Assembly: GCA_051886215.1 (NCBI GenBank) | Contig: JBJEXX010000045.1 | Coordinates: 1 to 56,908, forward strand | Source of the DNA: JBJEXX01 sp051886215 | GTDB taxonomy: Bacteria > Bacillota_I > Bacilli_A > RF39 > UBA660 | Direction of reading: 5' to 3' | DNA length: 56,908 nucleotides | In this document: one piece after another, positions 1 to 8,443 of the stretch | How the letters are laid out: every line of letters begins with the position of its first letter | Numbering within the stretch: position 1 is the stretch's first letter | The notes under the pieces: generated by a model | What the model saw: only the letters and a program-made list of their open reading frames with translations | What the model was told of the DNA's origin: nothing | Databases searched by the model: none | Program-made: the position numbers and the translations under genes

Positions 1-1
1 T

Positions 2-1471
2 AAAGAAAATAATAAAGTTACAAACAAAAATAAAATATTAAAGATAACGGCACTACTAGGACTATTCTTATTAGTATTTGGAATAAGTTATGCATTATTT
101 AAAGTTACTTTAGAAGGAACAAAGAAAAATAGGATAAAAACTGCTGAGTTTGGTTTAATATTAACTGATAAAGATGGTATTAAAGAAGAAGATTTACCAG
201 AAGGAAGTATGGGAGTAAATATAGATAATGCAGTACCAATGTCTGCACAAGAAGCAATAGATACATTAGAACCATATGAATTTAACATAAAAAATACTGG
301 TAGTATTCCTGTTGATTATGAATTATATATAGAAACAAGTGATACTACAACTTTGAATGCTAATGATATAAAATATAGTCTAACAAGAACAGATACAGGT
401 GAGATATTAAGTTTTAATTATTATAATTATGATCTTGTTGATTATACTACAGAAAGTAATGCTTATGAGCCATGGTCTATGGAAAATCCTTCTGATTTGA
501 TACCTTTTGTTAATACAACTTTATTAAGTAATGTTCAAACAATTAAAGAGGATAAGACTATGTATAAGATAGATTTGGGTACGATAGGACCAGGACAAGA
601 ACAAAAATATTCTTTAAAAATGTGGATTCCATATGCTGCTGGTGATAGTGCGATGGGTAAAACTTTTGAAGGCAATTTAAAATTATATGGTTATCAACCT
701 AAAAAAGATTCAGTTTATGTAGTGAGTCAAATCGATTTAGGTACAACAAAGTTAAATGATTTAAATATCGGACACTTATACGTCAAAAGATATTCAGATG
801 ATTCTATTAGAATAGAAGGATTGGGAGATATAACTCATTCTATTATGATAGATAGTGATGTTGTATTTTTACCTTATGAAGCGATGCTTGACACGGATAA
901 TTTATTAAAAGATTTTAATGAAATATTAGTTAATCATAATTATGAAGAAGTAGATGATTGGAAAATAATTTTTTCAGATTGGGAAACTGAGTATCCTGAT
1001 GCTGCAACAGATTTAAATAATAATTTGAATTTATTAGATTATGCCAAGTATGATGGAATATCTCTTTATATAGGAGATGGTATTACAAATATAGGTAAAG
1101 GTGATGATGACACAGCTTTATCAATATTCGATAATTTTGTGAATAAGTTATATATTTCATCAACAGTTAACTATATTGGACATTATTCTTTTGGAATTAC
1201 TACTTTAAAAGAAGTAGAATTTGTAAAAGCCGCTGATAAACCTATATATCAAAAAAGTGTTGAGGAGGGTTTAAGTATTGTGTCAAATGCATTTAGTGGT
1301 AATACTAATTTAACCAAAGTACATATTTTAGATAATTTAAAATCTATATCTGATGCACCATTTGCAGGTTGTACAAATGCTGAAATAACAATTGAAGCTT
1401 TACAAAGCAATGTTTCACTATCTAGTACAGCATTTCAAGATGTCAAATCTGTTACTTGGTTAAATGGATAA
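2..1471 (+). CDS. Surface protein with N-terminal membrane anchor and C-terminal leucine-rich repeats (5' end outside window)
   Basis: The frame is open to the left edge with no start codon before the ATG at 209, so the gene is cut by the window and the true start lies upstream. The first visible residues are Lys/Asn-rich, followed by a hydrophobic segment (about residues 12-33 of the visible part) that would anchor the protein in the membrane, leaving the rest outside. A beta-rich middle with Asn-Thr-Gly-Ser and Pro-Val-Asp-Tyr-Glu motifs precedes BspA-type (LRR_5) repeats around 1050-1440, with I-x-x-Y-I-G/A-F-x-G-x-x-x-L patterns. The function is probably adhesion or surface binding; the substrate is unknown. 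The call rests on architecture, not on a recognised family. Confidence 0.75.
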   Translation, partial: KENNKVTNKNKILKITALLGLFLLVFGISYALFKVTLEGTKKNRIKTAEFGLILTDKDGIKEEDLPEGSMGVNIDNAVPMSAQEAIDTLEPYEFNIKNTGSIPVDYELYIETSDTTTLNANDIKYSLTRTDTGEILSFNYYNYDLVDYTTESNAYEPWSMENPSDLIPFVNTTLLSNVQTIKEDKTMYKIDLGTIGPGQEQKYSLKMWIPYAAGDSAMGKTFEGNLKLYGYQPKKDSVYVVSQIDLGTTKLNDLNIGHLYVKRYSDDSIRIEGLGDITHSIMIDSDVVFLPYEAMLDTDNLLKDFNEILVNHNYEEVDDWKIIFSDWETEYPDAATDLNNNLNLLDYAKYDGISLYIGDGITNIGKGDDDTALSIFDNFVNKLYISSTVNYIGHYSFGITTLKEVEFVKAADKPIYQKSVEEGLSIVSNAFSGNTNLTKVHILDNLKSISDAPFAGCTNAEITIEALQSNVSLSSTAFQDVKSVTWLNG

Positions 1472-1472
1472 T

Positions 1473-1507
1473 AAAAAATCTATATAATATAATATATAGA
1501 TTTTTTT
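1473..1507. terminator. Bidirectional intrinsic terminator
   Basis: A perfect 13-bp inverted repeat (1473-1485 with 1494-1506) with an 8-base loop is flanked by A and T runs. It separates the convergent surface-protein gene and def, and the last bases of def lie in it. Confidence 0.85.
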
Positions 1508-2054
1508 ATATTGCTCTATATTGGTCTTGATTTTTAAATGGATTCTTTTTATCTATATGATCTGTAAACATGATACCATTTAAATGATCTATTTCGTGTT
1601 GAAATGCTACTGCAAGTTCTTCTCTAGCTCTAATTCTGATTTTATTTCCTTCGGTATCATATCCTTCTATTGTTACTCTGGCATATCTTGGAACTATTCC
1701 TTCAACATCTCTATTTACACTTAAACATCCTTCACAACCATCTACATATATTTGTTCCATAGAATTACTTACTATTTTAGGATTAACAACTACATAATTA
1801 TCAAATTTTCCTTCTTCTATTTCATGAACAATTACTAAATATCTTTTCAATACTCCTATTTGTACTGCAGCAAGTCCCATACCAGGTCTTAAATCATATT
1901 TTTCTGAAAGTTCAGGTATTTGACTATTAGTCAAAAACTCAATCATTTCTTTTATATTTTCTTTATCTTTTTTATCCATAGGAAATGTAACTTCTTTACT
2001 AACTTGTCTTAATCTTTTATCTTTTTCATCAATTATATCTTTCATTAATAACAT
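1506..2054 (-). CDS. def: Peptide deformylase
   Basis: Removes the formyl group from the N-terminal Met of nascent proteins in the cytoplasm. All three family motifs are present: G-x-G-L-A-A-x-Q-I-G at residues 58-67, E-G-C-L-S at 108-112 and H-E-I-D-H at 153-157. Cys110, His153 and His157 are the metal ligands and Glu154 is the catalytic base. At 182 aa, and with an insertion between the first two motifs, it fits the Gram-positive type II enzymes. The start at 2054 follows a GGTGA ribosome binding site; Met4 is a weaker alternative. It is transcribed alone, convergent with the upstream surface-protein gene. Confidence 0.97.
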   Translation of the reverse strand: MLLMKDIIDEKDKRLRQVSKEVTFPMDKKDKENIKEMIEFLTNSQIPELSEKYDLRPGMGLAAVQIGVLKRYLVIVHEIEEGKFDNYVVVNPKIVSNSMEQIYVDGCEGCLSVNRDVEGIVPRYARVTIEGYDTEGNKIRIRAREELAVAFQHEIDHLNGIMFTDHIDKKNPFKNQDQYRAI

Positions 2055-2084
2055 ACTTCATCACCACTGCAGTTATTTTATCAC

Positions 2085-2115
2085 AAAAAGAAAAAAAAAG
2101 GAAGAACCTCTTCCT
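2085..2115 (-). terminator. Intrinsic terminator of the YjcZ-like gene
   Basis: AGGAAGA / TCTTCCT is a perfect 7-bp stem (2099-2115) with a 3-base loop. On the minus strand a run of T follows (A run 2085-2098 on the plus strand). It lies directly behind the small gene at 2120-2281. Confidence 0.85.
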
Positions 2116-2119
2116 AAAT

Positions 2120-2281
2120 TTATCTTGTCCAACGAGAACCAATTATTATGACTAAAAGAATAAATAATACTAAAATAATCGCATAATTTGAATTAGATCC
2201 TGTTGTATATCCATAAGCACAAGGCATTGCGTAATTCATGTTGTTTCCACAACCACAAGATCCGCCACCATAATAATACAT
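2120..2281 (-). CDS. YjcZ-like sporulation micro-protein (53 aa)
   Basis: A 53-residue protein. Its N-terminus is rich in Tyr, Gly and Cys (YYYGGGSCGCG), followed by a single hydrophobic helix at about residues 33-47 of the form AIILVLFILLVIIIG. This is the hallmark of the tiny YjcZ family found in spore-forming Bacilli, whose members are linked to sporulation or the spore surface but have no known molecular role. A GGAGG ribosome binding site lies 7 bases before the ATG at 2281 and a strong terminator follows the stop. The gene is short but has clear expression signals. The Cys-rich head and Trp-Thr-Arg tail are less typical of the family. Confidence 0.8.
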   Translation of the reverse strand: MYYYGGGSCGCGNNMNYAMPCAYGYTTGSNSNYAIILVLFILLVIIIGSRWTR

Positions 2282-2357
2282 AGTTTTTCCTCCTTTTTAT
2301 ATTATCTAATATAAAATATTCAAAATGGTACATTTGTGTTAATAAAAAAGACCAATT

Positions 2358-2385
2358 TTGACAAAGAAAAAAAAGATGTTATAAT
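2358..2385 (+). promoter_or_regulatory. Sigma-A-type promoter
   Basis: TTGACA (2358-2363), a 16-bp spacer and TATAAT (2380-2385). This consensus promoter decides the start of the next gene: the upstream in-frame codons at 2336-2407 would be promoter, not coding. Confidence 0.85.
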
Positions 2386-2407
2386 GGTTTTAATAAAGGA
2401 GAATCTT

Positions 2408-3271
2408 ATGAAAGCAATATTAAAATTCTTTTTGGGAAAAGATAACATAGATTTAGAAAAAATGGATTTATATGAATTAGATAAAATGTTAATGGAAAGA
2501 TTTGATGATTCTGCAGATTTAAAATTAAATGGTAAATATTATAAGATGATTAATGAATTTTTCTTAAAACATCCTAATAGAGAAGAATATAAACAACCTA
2601 ATGGTAGTATTAGAATTTTTTTAGAAAATGATGATGGTACACCTATATTAGAAAAGAGAAGTTTTAATAATCAACCAGAAGAAATTGTTCAAAAACAGAT
2701 TCGGGTATTATATAAAAAAGATATTGATAATTATACTAAGTATGGCATGAATAATTTTTTGATATTAAGATTTCAGGAAAATCCTGAAGAATTAAGAAGT
2801 TTTTTGAAAAAATTATTTTTTAAGTTATATAAAGATGGTTATACTAAAGAAAATAGGGGATTAAATGATTTTATAAGTTTTGAAGCAATGATTGATGTAC
2901 AAAAATCTATGTTTGGTGATGCTAAATCTCTTTTCACAGATAAAAAAATAGAAATAAAAAATAAAAAAGAATATGATGATCGAGTAATGGATTTTGTTCA
3001 TAGTATTAGATTTAACAAATTAGGGGATTTATATTTAGACATAAGAGAAGCGGCTGCCAGAGAAATAGATTTACTTAAGGTTAAACCAAAAAAAGTTGTA
3101 AAATATGAACCTATTGAAGAAACAACATTAGATGAAATGATTTTTGGTAAAAATAATAATATTGATGATTTTCATAAAGAACTTATTATAAATGATTACT
3201 TAAGATTACAAACTGAAAATAATGAATTTAGAGAAATGGAAGATATGGGTACTAGATATAAGAAAAAATAG
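2408..3271 (+). CDS. Uncharacterised cytoplasmic protein (287 aa)
   Basis: I do not recognise this family. The start at 2408 is set by a consensus promoter at 2358-2385 and an AAAGGAG ribosome binding site 6 bases upstream; the longer frame opening at 2336 is not used. The protein is charged and mostly helical by composition (many Glu, Lys, Asp), with no signal peptide or membrane segment. It begins with a short hydrophobic stretch (about residues 1-9). Near residues 205-235 there is a helix-rich segment ending in an Arg-Glu-Ala-Ala-Ala-Arg-Glu sequence. It stands alone before lon, and nothing in the context indicates a role. Confidence 0.75.
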   Translation: MKAILKFFLGKDNIDLEKMDLYELDKMLMERFDDSADLKLNGKYYKMINEFFLKHPNREEYKQPNGSIRIFLENDDGTPILEKRSFNNQPEEIVQKQIRVLYKKDIDNYTKYGMNNFLILRFQENPEELRSFLKKLFFKLYKDGYTKENRGLNDFISFEAMIDVQKSMFGDAKSLFTDKKIEIKNKKEYDDRVMDFVHSIRFNKLGDLYLDIREAAAREIDLLKVKPKKVVKYEPIEETTLDEMIFGKNNNIDDFHKELIINDYLRLQTENNEFREMEDMGTRYKKK

Positions 3272-3393
3272 TAATCTATATTTACCATTTTTTTCTTATG
3301 TAAATAATTGTAAAAATTTATCTTTTTTTATTGTTTTTTTATTTTTTTAATATATAATAAAAAACATATATTTTCATTTGGAGGTGTATAATT

Positions 3394-5721
3394 ATGAAAA
3401 CTAATTTGCCAGTGTTAGTTTTAAAAAATATGTTTTTATTTCCTTCAAGTGAAATACGTCTTGAATTTGATGATAATAAAGCTAAAGAATTATTATCTCT
3501 TGCTGAAAACTATTATGATAATCATTTACTTATTGTAATTCCTAAAGATCCATTTGAAGTTGATCCTGATATGTCTGAACTTCCTAAATTAGGTATTATA
3601 GGTAAAATTAAATTAAAAATGGATATGCCTAATGGTAAAACAAGAGTTGTTATTAGAGGTAGAGGTAGAGCTAAAGTTTTTGCTTATGCATTAGATGATG
3701 GCATTTATGAAGCAATGGTAAGTAAAATAGAGATAGATAAATTAGACCCTAAAGAAGAACTTGCTTATATGAGAACACTTATTAAAAATTTAGAAAATTA
3801 TGTTGATAATGTTAATTATATTGGAAATGCAGTTGTTAGCCAAGCTAAAGAAGTTAGTACTTTAAATAGACTTACTGATGTAATTGCGCAAAATTTACAA
3901 AGTAGTATTGCTAGAAAAATAGATTATATTAATGAAATAAATCCAGTTAATAGATGTAAAATGTTACTTGATGATATGAATCAAGATTTAGAAGTTATTA
4001 ATTTAGAAAAAGAAATAGATATAAAACTTAGTAGGGAATTAGATGCTACGCAAAAAGAATTTATTTTAAAAGAAAAGATGCGGCTAATTAAGGAAGAATT
4101 AGGAGAATCTATATCTCAAGAAGATGAACTAGATATTTTAAAACAAAAAATAACTGATTTAAACTGTCCTAATAATGTAAAAAATAGATTATTTAATGAA
4201 TTGCATAAATTAGAAACTTTACCGGCAGTTTCTCCTGAAGTTGGAATAATTAAATCTTATGTGGATTGGATTTTATCATTACCTTGGAGTGTTTACACAA
4301 ATGATAATACTAATTTAAATAAAGTTAAAAAGATTCTTGATAAAACTCATTTTGGTTTAGATAAAGTAAAAGATAGAATTCTTGAATATATTGCGGTATG
4401 TAGTCATACTAAAAATTTAAAAAGTCCTATTATTTGTTTAGTTGGTCCTCCTGGAGTAGGTAAAACCTCACTTGCTAATTCTATTGCGAAAGCTCTTAAT
4501 AGGAAAGTAACAAAAATTAGTGTTGGTGGTATTAATGATGAGGCTGAGATTGTAGGTCATAGAAGAACTTATGTGGGAGCTCTACCTGGTAAAATAATAC
4601 AAGGTTTAAAAAAAGCTGGTAGTCTTAATCCTGTTTTTATAATAGATGAAGTAGATAAAATGACTAAAGATATTAAAGGAGATCCGGCCTCTAGTTTATT
4701 AGAAGTACTAGATCCAGAACAAAATTATTGCTTTCAGGATCATTATATTGAAGAAGAAATTGATCTTTCAAAAGTGATGTTCATATTGACTGCTAATTAT
4801 ATTGATCAAATACCTGATGAATTAAGAGATAGATTAGAAATAATAGAAATTTCTTCTTATACTGAATATGAAAAATTAGATATATGTAAAAATTATATAA
4901 TACCTAATGAATTAAATAATCATGGCTTATCTAAAAAAGAAGTTATCTTTAATGATGATGCTTTAATGAAAATTATTAACTTATATACAAAAGAAGCAGG
5001 AGTTAGAGAATTAACAAGAGAAATATGTTCTATTCTAAGAAAAATAGTTAAAAATAGGTTACTTGATAAAAATAAGAATAAAGTAACTATATCTATAAAG
5101 AATATAGAAGAATACTTAGGCAAAGAAAAGTTTCCTAATATAAATTATAATAAAGAGTATATTGGATTTGTAAATGGACTTGCTTATACTCCTTATGGAG
5201 GAGATATTCTTCCTATAGAAGCTAATAATTTTAAAGGCAATTCAAATATTATTTTAACTGGTAATTTAGGTGATATTTTAAAAGAAAGTGCTAGTGTAGC
5301 ATTAGATTATATAAAAGCAAATTATACAAAATTTGGAATAGACTATAAATTATTTTCTAAAGATATTCATATTCATGTTCCAGAAGGAGCTATTCCTAAA
5401 GACGGTCCAAGTGCAGGTGTAGCGTTAGTTACTTGCATTATAAGTTTACTTACTAATACTAAAGTTAGTAATATTATTGCGATGACTGGAGAAATAACTT
5501 TAAGAGGTGAAGTTTTACCAGTAGGAGGAATTAAAGAAAAAATCATTGGAGCTCATAGAAATAATATTAAAACTATATTTTTACCCGTAGAAAATAAAAA
5601 AGATTTAATTGATATTCCAAATAATATAAAAGAAGACATTAACTTTATTTTTGTAAAAGATTATATGGAAATATATAATAAAGTATTTAATAATAACTTA
5701 CTGAATCTATTCAAGGAATAG
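3394..5721 (+). CDS. lon: ATP-dependent Lon protease
   Basis: Cytoplasmic AAA+ serine protease that degrades misfolded and regulatory proteins. At 775 aa it has the normal length for LonA. Domains in order: LON substrate-binding domain (about 1-190), helical region, AAA+ module with Walker A G-P-P-G-V-G-K-T at 351-358 and Walker B F-I-I-D-E-V-D-K near 415, then the protease domain with Ser673 in K-D-G-P-S-A-G and the partner Lys716 in G-G-I-K-E-K. There is no long membrane insertion, so this is LonA and not LonB. A GGAGG ribosome binding site sits 8 bases before the ATG. A terminator overlaps its 3' end. Confidence 0.98.
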   Translation: MKTNLPVLVLKNMFLFPSSEIRLEFDDNKAKELLSLAENYYDNHLLIVIPKDPFEVDPDMSELPKLGIIGKIKLKMDMPNGKTRVVIRGRGRAKVFAYALDDGIYEAMVSKIEIDKLDPKEELAYMRTLIKNLENYVDNVNYIGNAVVSQAKEVSTLNRLTDVIAQNLQSSIARKIDYINEINPVNRCKMLLDDMNQDLEVINLEKEIDIKLSRELDATQKEFILKEKMRLIKEELGESISQEDELDILKQKITDLNCPNNVKNRLFNELHKLETLPAVSPEVGIIKSYVDWILSLPWSVYTNDNTNLNKVKKILDKTHFGLDKVKDRILEYIAVCSHTKNLKSPIICLVGPPGVGKTSLANSIAKALNRKVTKISVGGINDEAEIVGHRRTYVGALPGKIIQGLKKAGSLNPVFIIDEVDKMTKDIKGDPASSLLEVLDPEQNYCFQDHYIEEEIDLSKVMFILTANYIDQIPDELRDRLEIIEISSYTEYEKLDICKNYIIPNELNNHGLSKKEVIFNDDALMKIINLYTKEAGVRELTREICSILRKIVKNRLLDKNKNKVTISIKNIEEYLGKEKFPNINYNKEYIGFVNGLAYTPYGGDILPIEANNFKGNSNIILTGNLGDILKESASVALDYIKANYTKFGIDYKLFSKDIHIHVPEGAIPKDGPSAGVALVTCIISLLTNTKVSNIIAMTGEITLRGEVLPVGGIKEKIIGAHRNNIKTIFLPVENKKDLIDIPNNIKEDINFIFVKDYMEIYNKVFNNNLLNLFKE

Positions 5722-5730
5722 ATTCTTTTT
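5703..5730 (+). terminator. Terminator of lon
   Basis: A 10-bp perfect stem (5703-5712 / 5716-5725) with a 3-base loop and T run. The stem begins inside the last codons of lon and contains its stop codon. Confidence 0.88.
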
Positions 5731-5766
5731 GTTTACACTGTTTACATTGAATTTACTGATAAAATA

Positions 5767-5795
5767 TTGTTTATTTACAGAACTTTTACTATAAT
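5767..5795 (+). promoter_or_regulatory. Promoter of the small surface protein gene
   Basis: TTGTTT (5767-5772), a 17-bp spacer and TATAAT (5790-5795), 25 bases before the ATG at 5820. Confidence 0.65.
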
Positions 5796-5819
5796 GTATT
5801 TAATAATAGGAGTGATAAT

Positions 5820-6470
5820 ATGAGGAAATTATTTTATGTAATTTTAAGTTTAATCTTAATAATGCCTTTTTATGTAAAAGCGGAAGATGGTCTAGATCAA
5901 GAACAAAGAAGTATAACTGTTAATTGTTCCAAAGATTATGCAGTAGTAAGTGAAGGTGAGTTATATTCATGTTCTGGTAGTGTAACAAAAAAAAGCAGTG
6001 ATACTTCTGCTAAAGTAGAAATTAATAATGGTAGTAATGATAATTTAGTTATTGGTGCTATAACTGATGGAATTGTTAGCATTGATTTTGGATATAATAA
6101 CACAGGAAGTTTTAGTTTTACTGTAACTAATAAAGTTCCAGTATTAACAGATACAGCTGTTAGATTGGGGATAACTGCTATATTTAATGATGATCAAACA
6201 CAAACTATAAGTGTAGATAATTCAATTTTAACTTTAAAAGCTAGTACTTCTTCTAATCCATCAAATCCAACAATACCAGCAACTCCTACCACTCCAGAAA
6301 ATTCAACTTCATCATCGACTAACAATCAACAGATGAGCACTAGTAAAGGAATCACTAATCCAAATACTGCGGATCTTAATATTTTACAATTATCTTTAAT
6401 TGGAATATTATTTATATTTATAATGATATTGTCTATAAGAAAAATAAATTTATTAAAGAATAGTCGTTAG
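5820..6470 (+). CDS. Secreted cell-surface protein with C-terminal anchor
   Basis: A cleavable signal peptide (residues 1-21, ending V-K-A) is followed by a beta-rich domain (about 25-140) holding two cysteines in its first 40 residues. A Thr/Ser/Pro linker follows (about 140-175), then N-P-N-T-A-D, a hydrophobic helix and a short basic tail (K-I-N-L-L-K-N-S-R). This is the layout of a wall-sorting signal, with NPNTA in place of LPXTG. No sortase is visible in the window, so membrane anchoring is equally possible. The core resembles cohesin-like or Ig-like modules only by composition. It has its own promoter and terminator, so it is a single-gene unit. Confidence 0.72.
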   Translation: MRKLFYVILSLILIMPFYVKAEDGLDQEQRSITVNCSKDYAVVSEGELYSCSGSVTKKSSDTSAKVEINNGSNDNLVIGAITDGIVSIDFGYNNTGSFSFTVTNKVPVLTDTAVRLGITAIFNDDQTQTISVDNSILTLKASTSSNPSNPTIPATPTTPENSTSSSTNNQQMSTSKGITNPNTADLNILQLSLIGILFIFIMILSIRKINLLKNSR

Positions 6471-6482
6471 ACTATTTTTTTG
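6459..6482 (+). terminator. Intrinsic terminator
   Basis: AATAGTC (6459-6465), loop GTTA, GACTATT (6470-6476), then a T run. The stem overlaps the stop codon of the surface protein gene. Confidence 0.85.
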
Positions 6483-6544
6483 TTATAAAAATATAATTTC
6501 TTCATATATTTAATTAGAAGAAATAGTTAGAAAGAAGGAATAAT

Positions 6545-7330
6545 ATGAATAAATTAGTACCATTTCATAAAAATATAGAATTTAAAACTTCCATAGGTGA
6601 TATAACTTCCATTGCGCTTGATAAAGAAATTAAAATAAATAAAGATAATATAGTAGGTGTTTTTACTATAAGTGGTAGTTATAAAATGCTTAAGACTAGT
6701 ACTAATCAAGAAGAATTTTCTTATGATATACCTATAGATATTACTATGGATAAAAAATATGATTTAGAAAAAGCTAAAGCTGATATAGACGATTTTCATT
6801 ATGAAATAGTAGATGATAATTGTTTAGATGTTTCTATTGATTTATTAATAGATAATATAGAAGAAAAAAAAGAAGAACCTATAATTATTGAAGAAGTTAT
6901 TAGACCTAAAGAAGAAATAGACATACCATTTCTTAAGAAAAAAGAAGAATTAAATCAAGAAACAGAAGAAATCTTAGAAGTTCGAAATGATAAAGAAGAT
7001 AACGTATCTAAAGAGGATAAAAGAAATAAAGATATTAGTTCAGATTATGAAACTGATAATAAAACTTCAACATATATTGAAGAATCTATTAATGAATCAC
7101 CAAAAAAAAGTAATAATGATAAGAAAGTAGAATCTTTATTTACTAAATTTTTGGATGATGAAGATACCTATTCAACATATAAAGTATATATAGTTAGAGA
7201 AAATGATACTTTAGAAACTATTATGGAAAAATACAAAGTAACTAAAGAAGAATTGGAAGATTATAATGATTTAAAAGATATTAATTTAAATGATAAAATT
7301 ATAATCCCATGTAAAAATGAAAAAGATTAA
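6545..7330 (+). CDS. spoVID: SpoVID-like spore coat assembly protein with LysM domain
   Basis: Probable morphogenetic protein that helps the coat encase the forespore. The N-terminal ~110 residues match the SpoVID pattern: a beta-rich domain with V-x-I/T-I-S-G-S-Y, then a Y-D-I-P-I-D-I-T core and a D-D-F-H-Y-E segment. A highly charged, Glu/Lys-rich linker (about 115-205) leads to a C-terminal LysM domain (about 214-259, starting Y-K-V-Y-I-V-R-E-N-D-T-L). At 261 aa it is much shorter than Bacillus SpoVID (about 575 aa), the loss being in the linker. The next gene is ysxE-like and overlaps it by 14 bases; valS lies downstream, as in Bacillus. Confidence 0.82.
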   Translation: MNKLVPFHKNIEFKTSIGDITSIALDKEIKINKDNIVGVFTISGSYKMLKTSTNQEEFSYDIPIDITMDKKYDLEKAKADIDDFHYEIVDDNCLDVSIDLLIDNIEEKKEEPIIIEEVIRPKEEIDIPFLKKKEELNQETEEILEVRNDKEDNVSKEDKRNKDISSDYETDNKTSTYIEESINESPKKSNNDKKVESLFTKFLDDEDTYSTYKVYIVRENDTLETIMEKYKVTKEELEDYNDLKDINLNDKIIIPCKNEKD

Positions 7331-8222
7331 AAATCTTCTAAACCAATTAGGTTTAGAACTTGTAAGATATGAAGAAAAAGAAAATATTATTATAATCAAT
7401 ACTAATAAAGGTAAATTTGTAATAAAAAATAATAGATATATTGATAAAAATAAAATATTTAATTATTTAGATTCTAGAAATTTTAATAATTATTTGAGAC
7501 CTATATATACTAATGATGAATATGATATATATCCTTATATTGATTGTGTTAATACACCGGTAGAAGAAAAAGCTATAGATATTATAAATATAATATCTTT
7601 TTTACATAATAAAACTACTTTTTATAGAAATATTAACTTAGATAAAATAAAAGAAAAATATGAAGATTTATCTAATAAAATTATTGATTTAAATAATTAT
7701 TATCATAATTTACAAGATAATATAGAAGAAATTGAATATATGTCTCCTAGCAATTATTTAGTTATTAGAAATTGTTCTTTTATATATTCTAATTTAAATT
7801 TTTGTAAAGAGTGTTTGGATAATTGGTATAAAATTATATCGTCTAAAAAAAAAGAAAGAGTAGTTACTCTTCATAATAATTTAAGTATAGATCATATTTT
7901 GGAGGGAAAAGATAAATATTTAATAAGTTGGGATAGAAGTTTTAAAGCTAGTCCTATTTATGATTTATATAGTTTGTTTATTAATAATTATGATTTGGTT
8001 GATTTTAATAGCTTATATAAATTATATTTATCAAAATATCCTCTTTTAGAAGAAGAACAGCTTTTATTTTTTGTTTTAATTAGTATGCCAAAAAAGATCG
8101 AATTAGAAACAGATGAATTAAAGCAGTGTATAACTATTAGAAATATGCTGGATAGAATGGCAAATATTCGTGATTTTGTTTTAGATAATAGAACGAAAGA
8201 GGAGAAAGAAAAACAACCATAA
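7317..8222 (+). CDS. ysxE: YsxE/CotS-type spore coat kinase-fold protein, probable pseudokinase
   Basis: A 301-aa protein with an aminoglycoside-phosphotransferase-like layout. It has a small N-lobe and then a C-lobe with a degenerate catalytic loop, H-N-N-L-S-I-D-H-I-L, where active relatives have H-G-D-x-x-x-x-N. A W-D-R-S-F-K-A-S-P-I-Y-D-L segment takes the place of the I-D-W-E/D...P-x-x-D-L motif. The catalytic Asp is Asn, so catalysis is doubtful. It overlaps spoVID by 14 bases with no clear ribosome binding site of its own, implying translational coupling. The pair spoVID-ysxE followed by valS is conserved in Bacillus, which supports the call more than sequence identity does. Confidence 0.75.
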   Translation: MKKIKNLLNQLGLELVRYEEKENIIIINTNKGKFVIKNNRYIDKNKIFNYLDSRNFNNYLRPIYTNDEYDIYPYIDCVNTPVEEKAIDIINIISFLHNKTTFYRNINLDKIKEKYEDLSNKIIDLNNYYHNLQDNIEEIEYMSPSNYLVIRNCSFIYSNLNFCKECLDNWYKIISSKKKERVVTLHNNLSIDHILEGKDKYLISWDRSFKASPIYDLYSLFINNYDLVDFNSLYKLYLSKYPLLEEEQLLFFVLISMPKKIELETDELKQCITIRNMLDRMANIRDFVLDNRTKEEKEKQP

Positions 8223-8396
8223 CTCTAATAGGAAAAAAAATATACTTCCTCTACATGGATTAAAAAAACAAACAATAGATTGATAAAATACTATAACTAA
8301 TAAAATAAGAAGAATAATTATATTCCAAAGAGAATTTCTTCTTTTTTTTCGACATGTTTCGCAAAAACAAAAAAATCCATGATTATTAAAAGACAT
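8181..8396 (-). CDS. Small Cys-rich membrane protein (71 aa), putative
   Basis: The start at 8396 follows AGGTGAT at a good distance, in a region divergent from the pilin-like gene. The N-terminus contains F-C-F-C-E-T-C followed by a basic patch (R-K-K-R-R), then a strong hydrophobic helix (about residues 24-46) and a second hydrophobic stretch. The 3' end overlaps the end of the ysxE-like gene on the other strand by 42 bases. Size and layout recall small membrane proteins of sporulating Bacilli, but I recognise no family. It could still be a chance frame in AT-rich DNA. Confidence 0.45.
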   Translation of the reverse strand: MSFNNHGFFCFCETCRKKRRNSLWNIIILLILLVIVFYQSIVCFFNPCRGSIFFFLLELWLFFFLLFRSII

Positions 8397-8417
8397 ATTA
8401 TCACCTACATTATTTTA

Positions 8418-8426
8418 TGTTATAAT
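8418..8426 (+). promoter_or_regulatory. Extended -10 promoter of the pilin-like gene
   Basis: TGT-TATAAT (TATAAT at 8421-8426) lies 18 bases before the ATG at 8444, with AGGTGAT as the ribosome binding site. Confidence 0.6.
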
Positions 8427-8443
8427 AAATAATAGGTGATAGT

